This document shows positions 23,890-35,945 of a DNA stretch of 64,000 bases, in pieces. A model generated the notes under the pieces. That model saw only the letters and a program-made list of their open reading frames with translations, made no database searches and was not told where the DNA came from. The stretch is from Porodaedalea pini (Eukaryota; Basidiomycota; Agaricomycetes; Hymenochaetales; Hymenochaetaceae), in the NCBI GenBank assembly GCA_002794775.1, contig NBAY01000006.1, forward strand, positions 434,001-498,000. The letters run 5' to 3'. The position numbers and the translations under genes were made by a program. Position 1 is the first letter of the stretch. Each line of letters starts with the position of its first letter.

Positions 23890-26800
23890 TCAGGTCGATT
23901 TAGCGGACTTCGACTTCGTCGACGTCGGCTTGGACGAGGTGTTGGAAGAGGCAGAGTTGGAGGACGGGCCGTGGATGATCCATGGGTGCTGCAGGAGTTC
24001 GTCCGCATCGGGTCGCGCTTCATACTTGGTCTCGAACGTCTTTTGAAGGAAGTCCTCCGCCTCGGGCGAGATGTCCGATGGGATCGTGGGTTTTGCGGAT
24101 GAACCGATCTGCAAGTCACATTTAGTATATTCATGCCTTTACAGAGTAAGACCTGAAGGGAGGGAAAAGACGAACCTTGAAGATGGCCTGCATCTGGTTG
24201 AGCGTCGGGTAGGGATGGTTCCCCGTGAGCATCTCAACGACGAGGCAACCGACGCTCCAGATGTCCGCCTTGCGCGTATGTGCGACCTGCTTGACGACTT
24301 CTGGCGCCATCCAATAGACGGAGCCCTGCAGGGAGGGACGATGTGCGCGTACGCCGCCACCGAGGAACGCTAAAATCATGACCATATCAATAACTGTAAA
24401 TACTATAGGAGAACATCCCAACGCACTCTCTTCCACCTTCTTCGAAATCCCAAAGTCGGAGATCTTAATCCCACCCTTGTTATCAACAAGGATATTCGCG
24501 CCCTTGATATCGCGGTGGATAATTTCACGACTATGCAGATAATCCAACCCTTGCAAGATCTGCCGCACAAAATGGCGACACAGCGCCTCCTCGAACGCGC
24601 CGTAATTGCGGAGCAGCGCCGTCACACTGCCGCCTGGCACATACTCGAGGAAAATATTGAGATGCGTGTCGTCCGATGAGGAGTCGAGGTACTGCACGAT
24701 GTTCTCGTGCTGCAACTCGCGCAGCAGGTCGATCTCGCGCTCGAGCGCGTCGAGCATCGACTTTTTGCGCTGCTCATTTGGACCGGAACCTGTGGGGAGC
24801 TCAACCTGCTTGACGGCCATAAGGAGCCCGTTCATCGCGTCCATCCCGAGGTAGACGCTCCCAAAGGAGCCGGCGCCGATAAGGGCGCCACGAATCCACT
24901 TCGCACCGCGTTTCCCTAGAAGATTGAGGTGAGGCAAAGAAAATAGGAAGGGAGACACGAATAATATTACCTCCGGTTGACTTAACGGGCGCGTCGTCAT
25001 CTTCATCTGCAAGTGTCGTTTCCTCATCTCCCTCCTCAAATTCTTCATCCTCCTCTTCAAGCGTATCTTCGTCATCAACATCAATCCCAATCTCACCCTC
25101 ATCCTCCCCAATCATCTCAAAGTTCTCGTCCTCTTCCAGCGCCGGCGACTCCTTCCCACCTTCCGAACCCTCCTCGCCCGCGCCTACACCAGCAGCAGCC
25201 GACCCACTCTCGGCCGACCGCACGCTCGCAGCAAGGCTCTTCCGGCGGCTCAGCTCGACCTCAGCAGTGATCTCATCAACGGTAAGCATGCTTGCCGTGT
25301 CCGAGCGGTCGCGCCGCGCACGCAACTCGGACATGTAGCTGAAGCGGCGCGACACGCGCGATGCTGTCGATGGCGTGCGCGACACCGTCGGCGTCGGTCC
25401 CGAGCGCGCACCCGCACCATTTCCGGAGCCTGGGGTGGGGCTCCCACTTGTGACATTGTGGAATGAGTCTGCGAACGACTCGCTTGGGAAGTTTACTGGA
25501 GGGAGGAGGTGCGGCGTCGCGGGCGAGGTCGTCTCGTCCTCCTTCCGTTCCTCGCTCTCGCTCATATCAGTCGACTGCCCATCTTCCGTCGATATGCTCA
25601 TGCGGGGCGGCTCCTCCTGTGACATCCTGTTCTTATCCGGGACCGGCGGCGGCGGAAGGCTCGCCATGCTCGCGCGGCGCGGCTCGAGCGCCATGCTCGA
25701 CCTCCCCGCTGTCGAAGTGCTCATCCTGCTCGCCCTGCGTGCATTCTGATTCTGCATCCCCACGCCGACCGAGATCGCGCTGTCCCGCTGGCCAAGTCCC
25801 GCACTGGAGCTGAAGCGCATCGACTGGCGGACCGTGCGGCGAAGGACCTTCGGCTGCGTATACGGGAAGTAGGCGGGCAGGTGCGTCGCGATGAGCTCGC
25901 TCGGTGGACGCGCCCCGAGGAACGTGCGGATCTTGCCAGCGAAGCTCGACGCACTCGGGCTCTTCCCACCTGATTTCTCCATAGTGGTGGGTACGGGGGA
26001 CTCGGAGGAATCGAGGATGCGCTCTGGATCGCGCACGCCCAGTCCGCTGAGCACGCTGATGGAACTTGCGCGCTTCATGTTGCGCAGCTCCCGCTCGCGT
26101 TCTTGGCTTGGTGTCAGCGTACGCGGGAACGCGACGCTTGAGTTTCCGAGGTATTGGTCTTCATCCTGCGACGCAGAAATAGCCGGGACCGGTGAGTGTG
26201 GCGAGAGCGAGCCAGAGCCAGAGCCAGAGCCAGAGTTGGATGCTGGGTTGGGTTCACCAAAGATGTGTTGCAGAGCTTTCGAGCGCTTCGGTTTCCCAGT
26301 GCGTCGCACGGTTAAGCCATGTTCACGCACGGGATGATCGGGTCCTGCTGAGCAAAGGGAAAGGAGCTCAGCCTCGCGAAGAGGTTTCGCTATATCATAA
26401 GTACAATAGTTAGCAAATGCATATCACTTCGAATAAAATAAAGTAAAACGCACCAGGCCCGTCATTCTCTCCCCAATCAAGATAAACAGCCCACCCATCA
26501 ATGCTCAGCCCACCCTCGTCTGAATCCGCCTCAGCCCCGATTCCACCGCCCACATTGCCCGGGCCAGCGCCAAGCTTCCCAAACTTGCGCAGCACGCGCT
26601 CCAGTACCTCGACGCCGTCCGCGCACTCCGTTACGTTGACCGTCGCGCTGTGGCCGTCCTCGGCCAAGCGGAAGCGTACGAGCCGGCGGCGCAGGTCGTC
26701 CAGCGACGGCGCGCCCGCCCCGGCACCCTGACCCTGACACTGGTGTGACGAGGGCGTGGAGGGCCGGAACGGACCCCGCCCGACGTGGTACGCCGAGGCG

Positions 26801-28488
26801 TTCGGGTTCGTATTGCCGGATGCGAGCGTCATGGAGGACGAAGAAGCGGAGGAGCCGGCCGTAGGCGGGATGGGCGTGGGCAGACCGCCCTGGGTGAGGA
26901 ACGACTCCGCAATGGGCGAGAGCGCGAGAGACAGCGACGCAGCACCACTGCTCGTGGGCGGGGGCTGCAGAGTCGTTGCGGCCGGACTCGCGCTCGCGTA
27001 GGGGTGCCCGCCGCTTGTGTTCGGACGCGGGGCGGCTTTGAGCGCGGCGCCCATGCTGGAGGAGCCGGTCGTTGCGCTATAACTCGGTGCCTTCGTGTGC
27101 GTGTTCGCCCCGCCTGGTGAGCGCCTTCCGAGCCCTGGGAGCGGGGACGCCGCCCGCGATGAGGCGGTGGGACCGGTGCCTGAGCGCGGGCCAGCTGGGA
27201 GGCCGTACTCGCCCTTCCACCCGCCAGCGGAGGTGGACGAGGACGGTGTAAGCAGCGCGGGATTCTGCGATTGCGTGGGCGTCTGGACGGTTGGTGGGGC
27301 TTGGCTCTGATTTTGGGATTGACCTTGGCTTTGAGAGGATGATTGGGAGGACTGAGATTGAGAGGGTTGGGCGGGAACAGGTGGGAGAGCGTAATGTGGA
27401 GGCGGGGGCGCATCGGTCTGTGTTGGTGTACGCCGACCGCTGGAGCCTGCGGATTGCTGGAGCGCGTGCAGGCGCGGGGCCTGACCACGCGAACCTGAGG
27501 AGGGAGGAAGCGGCGGCTGCATGCGTGGGGGCGGGGGCAGCGGCGGGAGGTGCTGCCTGCCGCTCCCTCCCGACCCAGAGCCCGAAGAAGAGTGAGAGTG
27601 CGACGAGGAGACCGCCTGAGACTGGATGGGCGTGCCCGCCTGGCTCTGCGACTGGTTATTGGGTAATGGTAGAGGACGCAAAGGCGTCGTAGAGCGCGCG
27701 CTATCGGGCACGGGCCCGGGGTCACGGATGAGGCGCGGAAGGTCGCTCTGTGTCTGCGATGTGCTCCGGAGTTGTAAGGGCGCAGGGCGCGAGCGGCTGC
27801 GATGGTGCTGTCGCGGGAAGGCGTCGGCAGGATCGGCGTTGGTTACGGTGAGCTTGGGGCTCGAGTGCGTCAGGGCGTTCGTGGTCGTGCTGGCGCTTCC
27901 GCCACTGCTGCTCGCGACGCTGCTCACACTTGATCCTTGACCGTGCCCCAGTCCCAATCCATTTACATGTGCGTGTCGGGTACTACACCGCACCCTTAGC
28001 GCCTTCACCGCGTTCAAGATGCGTATGCGGTCGCCAATGCTGGTGACGCCGATCTCCTTCAGCGAGGGCTGGTCAAGCTCGAGGAGGACGCCGCCGCGCA
28101 CGTCAGCGGCGCGGAATGCCGGTGCGTGGGCCGCACACTTGCCGTGCGGGTCGAGCGCACCGAGCCAACGCGCGACATGCGCGTCGCCCCACGATGCCAG
28201 GAACTCGGCATACGAAACGCCTGGGGGCGGCTCGAGCGAGGGTCCGGTGCTGTTGCCGTTGATGCCGATGCTGCCTGCGCCGTTGAGCGTGGTGGGCGTG
28301 CCCGGGCGCGACGCGCTACGGAGATGAGGGTGGCTCTTCGCGGCAGTAGAGCCCAGCACGGCTTGTTGCGCGGTGCTGAAGTTCGCTGTCGGGCTTGCAG
28401 GTGAAGAAGATTGAGAGGCTGGGCTGGGGCCTGCTTGAGAGGGACCTGTAAGGCTGCTCGAGAGTGCAGAGGGCGCGAGGGCGGTCAT
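23890..28488 (-). CDS. STE11: MAP kinase kinase kinase, Ste11/Byr2 type
   Basis: Five exons, complement(join(23890..24108, 24176..24369, 24427..24915, 24971..26389, 26454..28488)), give 4,356 nt (1,451 residues), longer than yeast Ste11 because of low-complexity linkers. Order: Ser/Pro-rich start; SAM domain ~98-166 ([31 protein letters not shown]); a 400-residue Ser/Gln/Pro-rich linker; Ras-association-like region ~595-700; a second Ser-rich linker with an SGSGSG run (26,207-26,238) and a very acidic stretch; kinase domain ~1,158-1,430 with [30 protein letters not shown] and [11 protein letters not shown]. This is the MAPKKK of the pheromone/filamentation cascade, acting through Ste50/Ras-type partners on a Ste7-type kinase. 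The exon 3/4 boundary restores the conserved activation segment. Confidence 0.95.
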
Positions 28489-29959
28489 CGCGTATGGCGA
28501 GCTCAGGCCTGAGCCTGACGGTGGTTAAGCTTGAAGGTGAGATTGAAGATTGAGGGTCGCGGCAGGAGAGCGGCAGATGAGGAAGGGCTGGGTGTTACGT
28601 TGGCGACGCGCGCCCACACCGGCACCGGATTACTTACAACCCTTTGATCCAACACTAACACACTAAGACGAAGCCGGCTCGCCGAGCAGCGTCAACAACG
28701 ACGAGGGTAGAACGAATGGGTCGTCGGCGTCGTGCTCGACGGCGAGCGAAGGTGCCACCGTGTCAGGGAGGAAAAAACAAGTGCGTGCCTAACGGCAGTG
28801 TTTATTATAACAAAAAAGACTCAATTGTTGTCGTCGCTCATCGTCAGCTGGCCACTAGTACTGTCTTATGTCTGAACTCTACACGCTGTTTCACTCGTTC
28901 GAGAGCTCGTTGCCATGTGTGGCAATAGGGGAACCTTGGCCTCGACGCACGGACGGGAACTGTATAACTCTGATAACAAAAGCTACCCGATCTCAATTGT
29001 TCATGCAAGAATAACACCGAGGCTCTGCCTCTTGTTCTCGGTATGTCCCGCCCAGCTAATCAATCGTCTGTGCCAGTATACTTTCCGACGTCCTCGCTTC
29101 GTTGCTCAATCTCTCAGCTCCCATGAATGCGAACGCCCTCAGAGCTCCTGTTTCTCTACCGAGCGTCTATCTTGCTAAACCTCGAACGCCGACATCCCCG
29201 TTCTGATGTGACCGGTCGAGCCTCAGATCGAGACACACCACCAACTTGATCACTGTTCTCTGTTCTCCTCTTCGGGGTAATTCTATGCTACTGCTTATGT
29301 GCGTGCCGGTCGAACCGACCATCTCAGATCTCTGTTCTGTATGCCTATAAATGAAGAAACGGGAGGTGGCGGCCGCTCAATAACACTGAAGAGGAGATTG
29401 TGTTCGAGGTATATTCTGGGATGATAGTGGAGACTAAATGTAATAGATGCTGTCATTCTTGTCGAAATCTCTGGTTGGAGCTTGTTGTAATGCAGTCAAA
29501 GAATCTATGGTGGAAGCAAACCTTGCATGGACACCTATTTCATCTTGGAGGAGTTCGTCGGAGACCTTCAGGAGGTCATGCTTGCCACTGCGAAGTAAAC
29601 ATGTCATTTGTGGAATTCGACGCCCTTTCTCGTTAACTTCGCGCGGCATCGTATGCGAACTCTCTTGCTGCACTGCCAGTGTCTGGTTTTTCAAGTCTCG
29701 TACAAGCAAGTTGCACCTCTCCTCTCTCAAGTGGCAGGTTCCACATGTTCTAATTTTCAAAGGCGCTCTTCCAAAGCAGTCCGTTTGATACTTCTGAACA
29801 CCATTTGTACTCCACCAGAAGTCAGATGAACAGTGAGCTAACCTTATTACTATTAGTATTATTCACTTGCTATCTGCAGCTCGCCACCCCGGGCCGCACT
29901 TGAATGCCCGTCCATCCCAGTGATCGACAAACCAACCAAATAGAACCAAATACCCTAAT
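28489..29959. other. Intergenic region between the MAPKKK and the transposon island
   Basis: This contains the MAPKKK promoter and 5' flank, then about 1 kb with no recognisable gene. An intronless 113-codon ATG ORF (29,447-29,788, plus) and an overlapping antisense ORF are present, but neither resembles a family or shows coding bias I trust. From about 29,960 the sequence becomes arm A of the inverted duplication. Confidence 0.45.
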
Positions 29960-30123
29960 TCAAAATCTAATTCTGGTAGCAACCCCCGCTTTGGAAGGTT
30001 AGAGTTGCAAATGAGATCGAGTCCATATAAAAGATTGTCCCCCTCCCTCCCCCCACCTTCTTCATTCTTCAGCAACTTGCTCTCCTACCACCACCATCTG
30101 TCACTCATAAGCATCCTCTCCTC

Positions 30124-30548
30124 TGTTAGGCGGGAGTCCGGGAGACGACTCGGACTGGGCAGGCCTCGGCTGACTGTCGTCTGGGACATGCTATACTCGA
30201 GCGGGGACTCAGGACACGCTGTACTCAGGCTAGGTCGTCGCGGAGGTAAGAGGATTAATACAAGACTAAACTAATACAAGGGGGACGAGTCTCACCTAGG
30301 TCGTCGTGGAGGTAAGAGGAAAAGCAGAACAAGGAGTTCATGCAATTCCTGAGACCTTATATAGCGATGACCATGAGACTATATTACCTAATGTTACATG
30401 GGCAGACGGAATGGAATGAATGACGGTCATGTGAAGGGAGCGTGGGAAATGATTGGAAAGATGATTAAATATAACAAAAAGGGGCGATTCAAAGAAAGGA
30501 AATGGTAAAAGGGAAAATAAAAGAAAAAGGAAAGTTCGAGTTCTGACA
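30124..30548 (-). repeat. 3' LTR of the chromovirus
   Basis: 425 bp, TG...CA when read on either strand; same length as the other LTR with no indels. It differs from it at 20 positions, all transitions inside CG/TG/CA dinucleotides. In element orientation it begins TGTCAGAACTCGAAC and ends GCCTAACA. Confidence 0.97.
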
Positions 30549-31226
30549 TTACCCCCCCTTCAAGGTTGGGCGTCCCGACCAACCAAGATCGCGGTCGTCT
30601 GGCTCGGTGTTGACGAAGAGTGGACAGAGTCGCGAGCGAGGGATATCGAGTTTGCGTGGGGCACCGGGGTGTTTGAGATAAAACTCAGCGATCGCCTCTT
30701 TTGTGTTCTCGCCAAAGTCTGTCTCGGGCTGCCAAGTCGATTTGTTGTATCCGACCCACTTTACGAGGTACTGTAATTTTCCTTGGTGCAGACGTGAGTC
30801 TATGACTTCCTCAACCTCGTACTCCTCTTTGTTCTCGACGATGTCCGGCGGCGGCAGAGGCAGCTGTTTTTGGCTCTCGAAGGACGGTTCGATGGCCGGT
30901 TTCAACAAAGCCTCGTTGAATACGGGGTGGACCTTTTTCCATTGCTTTGGGAGCTTGAGTTTATAGGCGCTTGCTCCCACTTTGTCGATGATGTTGAAGG
31001 GGCCATACCACTTGTCGGCAAGTTTCTTCATCGGTGAGTCTGTGCTGATATTTCACCCATTGAGGAAGACCTTGTCTCTGGCCTTGTATTCTACCAATGC
31101 TCCTGCCGTTCAGTCATGGTAACACTTCATGTCCTCCACTGCCTTGACCAGATTGTCCTTCACAACGCGATGAGTTTCCTTAATGTGCTTCGCAAATTCT
31201 TCTGCTGACATGTTGGCAGAGGAGGT
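30549..31226 (-). pseudogene. Chromovirus integrase C-terminus and chromodomain (broken)
   Basis: The open part 30,549-31,031 encodes the GPF/Y-like module (KWYGPFNIIDKVGASAYKLK) followed by a chromodomain (VEEVIDSRLHQGKLQYLVKW, then VGYNKSTWQPETDF). Upstream, the same frame continues through two TGA codons at 31,053-31,055 and 31,114-31,116. In intact relatives the chromodomain tethers integrase to methylated histone H3. Confidence 0.9.
30552..30565 (-). promoter_or_regulatory. Polypurine tract of the chromovirus
   Basis: Read on the minus strand, GAAGGGGGGG lies three bases before the 3' LTR. This is the expected position and composition for the primer of plus-strand DNA synthesis. Confidence 0.85.
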
Positions 31227-32492
31227 TCATACGGTGTCGAAGCTCATAGGGTGACGTCCTGTGTTTGCGTAGAAAGGGGACATCTTCATTGCTGAGTGTT
31301 TGTGATTATTGTAAGCAAACTCTGTGAGGGGGAGCCAGTCTTTCCAGTCTGATTGCCAGTGGTCAACGAAGAGCTGGAGATATTGTTTGAGCTCTTGGTT
31401 GACGTGTTCCGTTTGACCGTCCGTCTGAGGGTGGTATGCCATCGATGAGTTGCCTTCGATGTGTAGGAGTTTGTACAGCTCCTTCATCATTGACACGTCA
31501 AACTGTGTGCCTCGGTCGTGGATGATCTTTTTTGGTAGGCCATGGAGGCGGAAGACATGGTCGCGGTATAACTGAGCCATGCCTTCCGCTGACAACTTCA
31601 TTGTTGTTGGGATTGCATGCATCTGTTTCGAAAACCTGTCCACAAAGACACAGATGGCGTTGTGTCCCTTCGAGTCTGGGAGTTCTCCGATGAGGTCGAC
31701 CGTGACAATTTCCCAAGGACCCTCAGGGACCGCGTTTGGGTGTAATGGTCTCGACCTTGACGTTCTCAGAGCCTTCGTCCTTTGACAACAATTACAACCT
31801 TGAACGTACACCCAGACATCTGAGAACATTGACGCCCACCAGAAGTCCCGGCAAATGAGCTCCACCATCTTTGACACCCCTGGGTGTCCTGCCAGAACTG
31901 AGTCGTGGCACTCCCACAGTACTGCTTCCTTCATTGTCGATGGCACATATACCTTGCTCTTCATCTGCCACAACCTGTCGACCTCTGTCATACCTGTCGG
32001 CCTCTCCGACTTGCGCTGCGCCCTCTGTGCTTCACCCACTCTGTCAAACACCTCATCACGTGACGTTCTGACCACCCCGCGGTTCAGCCACTTTTTCTTG
32101 ATGAACACAACGCCGTCATTGTCATCCTTGCCCTCATCATAGCCCGCTTTGTGTGACAGCAGGTCCGCCTTGCCCATCGTCTTCCCTGACTTATGTTCAA
32201 GGTGGAAGTCGAATTCTTCGAGTTCGGTTCGCCAGCGAGCTTGGCGATAGCTCAGCTTCTGCGCCGACTTGAAGTAGGTGAGGTTGGCATGATCAGACCA
32301 GATCTCGATAGTGTGACGGGCGCCGAGGAGGTACTGCCTCCACTCCTTGAGTGCCGAAACGATCGTGAGCATCTCCTTATTGTAGATCTCGTAGTTTTGT
32401 TCCACTGGCAGGAGCACCTCCGACCTGTAGGCGACTACCCTCCATTTGCCTTCCTGTTTCTGTAACAACACGCCACCAAGCACGAAGTTCAA
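31227..32492 (-). pseudogene. Chromovirus RNase H and integrase core
   Basis: RNase H pattern (QNYEIYNKEMLTIVSALKEW, WSDHANLTYF) is followed by the integrase HHCC zinc domain (HDSVLAGHPGV, QGCNCCQRTKA) and the DDE core (VDLIGELPDSKG, FVDRFSKQMHAI, HDRGTQFD, YHPQTDGQTEHVNQELKQYL). The frame ends at a TGA (31,227-31,229) inside conserved sequence, so the protein is truncated before its C-terminal domains. Confidence 0.93.
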
Positions 32493-32673
32493 CGAGTCCG
32501 CTTCAACGCAGAAAGGGCCCTCGTCATTGGTGATGGCCAGGACTGGAGGTGAGCAGAGACATCGTCTCAGCTCCTCAAAAGCTTCCTGCTGTTCTGGTCT
32601 CCCATACCCAGTCCTTGTTGCCTGTCAGCGATGTTAACGGGTGGACTACCTTGCTGTAGTCCTTGATGAAGTG

Positions 32674-33612
32674 TCACAGCCAGTTGCCCATGCTGAGGAA
32701 CTGCTGTAGTTGTTTAACGTTTCGTGGGACGGGCCAGTCCATGATCGCCTCTGTCTTTGCCGGGTCAGCCTTGATCTCGCCATTGCTGATGATGTGTCTG
32801 AGGTACTTTACAACCTTGGCGTCGAACTCACACTTTTCGGGCTTCAGGTACAGGCCATTTTCTCGCAGGATCTGAAGGACACGCCTCGACGTCTCGATAT
32901 GTTCCTCGAGAGTCTGAGAGAGGATTAGGATATCATCGAGGTAGACGATGATCAGGTTGTCATAGATCAGTCCCTTGAAAATGTGATTTATGAAGGCCTG
33001 GAAAGTCGCCGGTGCATTACAGAGGCCAAAGAACATGACTGTTGGTTCGAAGAGGCCCATATTTGTGCGGAACACTGCCTTCCATTCGTCACCTTCACAG
33101 ATCTGGACATTGTAGTATCCCCAGCAAAGGTCAAGCTTTGTGATGAACTTCACTTTCTTGACCTTGTCGACAAGCTCGTCAATGAGGGGGAGAGGATATT
33201 TGTTCTTGATTGTTCCATTGTTGAGCTTACGGTAGTCCTGAATCGGGTGTAGCGATTTGTCGGCTTTCTTAACGAAGAAAAAAGGCGACGCCATGGGCGA
33301 TATGGACCTTTGGATGCGACGAGACTTCAAGTTCTTGTCGAGGAAGTCCTTGAGCGACTGCTGCTCTGTTGGTGTGAGCGGGTAGATCTTGCAGTCACTG
33401 GGCTTGAAGTCAGGCTTCAGATCGATGACGTGGTCCCATGGTCGGTGTTCAGGCAACTTCTTGAATCCCTTCTCCAAGAAGACGTCAGCATAGTCGTTGA
33501 GGTATGCGGGCCAGGACGCCTTGTCCATTCGCACCTCTCTCACCCTCCTCGTCTCTTTCACCTCCTCCTTCTCGATCGCGCACTCCTCCAGGCAATGGGT
33601 GAATTCAATCAA
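32674..33612 (-). pseudogene. Chromovirus reverse transcriptase
   Basis: All RT blocks are readable: DYRKLNNGTIKNKYPLPLID, FITKLDLCWGYYNVQI, the FGLCNAPATFQAFI block and the catalytic VYLDDILI. The frame is closed at both sides by TGA codons (33,646-33,648 upstream, 32,674-32,676 downstream) that sit where related elements have Arg, consistent with CGA to TGA decay. Confidence 0.94.
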
Positions 33613-33645
33613 ACCCGTCTTCCAGTCGACCTCCGGGTTGTGACG

Positions 33646-34014
33646 TCAAAGCCAATCGTAACCAAGGAAGATGTTTGACAACGCCAGCGACATCACCGCA
33701 AGGACAATCCTCTCCCTGTGGTGCCCAATCATAAGCTCGACGTCGATGTATTCCTCGATCAACCCAGCTTCATTGTGCGTGCCGTCAGCATTGAGCACTG
33801 CAAGGGGCCGAATGTATTGTTTGGTCTCCAACCCATATCGCTCGACGAACCTCACGTCGATGCATGATCCTGTGCATCCCAAATCCACGAGGGTATGCGC
33901 ATCCACCTCTCTCGTCTCACCCGCTACGCTGTGTCTGACGTTCAGGAGGAGGTCCAGCTGGTGTCTGCCAGTTCCCCTCATGAACAACTTCTCTTCAATG
34001 TCTTCTTCACTCAC
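33646..34014 (-). pseudogene. Chromovirus aspartic protease region
   Basis: A retropepsin-like segment with the active-site loop HTLVDLGCTGSCID, hydrophobic strands, and LGYDWL before the stop that separates it from RT. The active-site triplet reads D-L-G rather than the usual D-S/T-G. Confidence 0.8.
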
Positions 34015-34315
34015 ACCGGTAGGGTTCTCGTAGTTGGAAAAGTCATCGACGCCGTTTGCCTCTAGATATTGTACAGGTGGTTGACTATATTTTAACGGAT
34101 CCGAACTTGAAACCTTTGGAACTTCTCGGTCAGTCGCCCTGGTGGCTATGCCTGACCACTCGCAAAACCCTGCGAGTCGACGACCTCTTCGTCATCACCT
34201 TCTTCCTCCACATAGTCCTCCACAGTCAACCTCCGAGTGTCTACGACTTCCTCGAAGGCTGATTCCTTCATCGCGCCGAGCTCGTCAGCGAGGAGGCGAC
34301 GCTCACCTGGTGCCA

Positions 34316-35494
34316 TCAGCTCCAGCATGCGCTGGATGATCGGTTTTCCTTGTGGGCACTTGTTCTTAAAGTGATCCAGCCCACCACAGATCCAGCACGT
34401 GCTCGGCGTTGTGCCTCGTTCATCGAGACGTCCATTGGCTGGCCTGCACCTCCAAAGGTGACGCCAGTTGTGTCGCGCTTGTCGGAGTGCGGTGGCACAA
34501 ACGGTTGTCGAGCGGGCGGCGCCTGCTGCTGCAGAGGGCGCTGGAGGGGTAATGCGCAGCCTCGCTGGATGGCCCGAATCTGCTGTTTGCTACGATCGAT
34601 CTCGATGGCCTTTTTCTTCCAGGCATCGTATGTCATCAGGACCGGGGTCGACCTTAACACTCCGTGGACCACCTCGATGTTCATCGCACGTTTCAGGCGA
34701 TCACAGATTACACTGTCGTCCTTCAGGTCTGCCGCCTTGATGATCACATCGAGCTTCTGGAAGAACTCGTCGGCCGAGAGGTCCTTTTGAATTTTTCTCG
34801 GAATTCTTTCAGGGCCTTCTCCTTTCTGTTTGGATCATTGAACGAGGCGTCCAGTCGTTCCTGGAACCTGGTCCAGCTATCTGTGAAACTCACGACCCCG
34901 CTTGTCGTGAATTCCTGGACGTAGTTCTGCACCCACGTCGATGCGTTGCCACCCTTGAGATAGGAGAGCGCGACATAGATCTTGCTCGACGACGAGGGGT
35001 ATCTCGTCGGGTTTGCCGAGACGAAGAGAAGGACTTCGAGCTTGAAATCGAGGTAATCGTCACCGCCAGCGAATTTGCATGGCCGGGCGACGTCAATGTT
35101 GGGGGGGGGCATTCCTGGCTTGCGCAGCGGGGACATTCGCCGCTTGCTGAGTGAAGGCCGCAGCGATTAACGCTGCGAGCTCCCATTGTTGTTGCTGAGT
35201 GAAACCCGTAGACGTCGACATTGTCAGTGCTGGCGTGTGGGATAGGTGTTCGGGAGGTGTTGGTGGTGATGAATCTCTACGGGGTGTACAATAGCCTCCT
35301 GGTTCGCTGGGAAGGATGACCGACGATGTCGAGACGGTAGGGGACGATGGTGCATGAGGGGTTCGAGGTGCCCACTGAACTCGTTGAGCTTGTTCGTTAG
35401 TCGAGTACCAAGCGTGTCTGACGTCGCTCCACCAGATGTTGTGGGTGACGTGCTCGCTGTCGGTTGCGAATGTACGAAGTGCGGTCTGGATCAA
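34316..35494 (-). pseudogene. Chromovirus Gag (frameshifted)
   Basis: Three overlapping frames together make a Gag: an N-terminal Gln/Ala-rich part (to ~35,093), a capsid-like part (34,744-35,136) and a nucleocapsid part with a CCHC zinc knuckle (CWICGGLDHFKNKC, 34,348-34,400). Frame changes occur at a run of C (plus-strand G run at ~35,100) and at an A run near 34,785. The zinc knuckle is intact. Confidence 0.85.
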
Positions 35495-35933
35495 ACCGTG
35501 AGGATGAGGGTAGGGCCCACTGTTGTTCCTCTGTGAGATCTATCTTGACTAGACCGGAGGGGGAACAGGGATGGGCTGTGCATTCGATCTGGGGTTACAC
35601 CAACGTTGAATGGGTTCGTCGGCGAAGTTGATGACGAGGCGGTAGGAGCCAAGCGAGATCACAAATGAGATTGCCATTGAGGTTTGTACTCGTCTGGTTG
35701 CCCACGTCCACGTCAGGTGTGTGCTCCACCAGAGGCTAATTCGGAGAGCCAGGGTTGGGAAAAGTCGGTTGAAGTGTTTATGTAATACACGAACATCCGA
35801 AAACGTCTGGGCAGGGTTGAGGGTTTGTCGTTCAGGGGGTTTACATGTCAAGTCCTTCGAGGGGAGCGCTCCTCTAGACCGAGTGAAGGCGAGTCGGCAG
35901 CAACGACGTACGCTGGGGATGAGCCTGGGTAAG

Positions 35934-35944
35934 GTTCTGCTTTT
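35934..35944 (-). promoter_or_regulatory. Primer-binding site of the chromovirus, self-complementary type
   Basis: One base inside the 5' LTR, the minus strand reads AAAAGCAGAAC. It is the exact reverse complement of the LTR segment GTTCTGCTTTT (plus 36,142-36,152), which lies about 33 nt downstream of a TATA box and is therefore the expected 5' end of the transcript. No tRNA-type TGG start is seen. This matches Tf1-type self-priming. Confidence 0.75.
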
Positions 35945-35945
35945 A

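Noticed and set aside
26829..27725. 298-codon Arg/Pro-rich frame antiparallel to known domains of the MAPKKK
   Set aside because: It is an alternative frame of the same strand inside the Ser/Gln/Pro linker of the MAPKKK; the linker frame joins the SAM and RA regions without stops.
29434..29788. Overlapping ORFs on both strands (108 and 113 codons)
   Set aside because: Neither resembles a family; the minus one lacks an ATG at its reported beginning, and both are short and intronless in a genome where nearly all genes are spliced.
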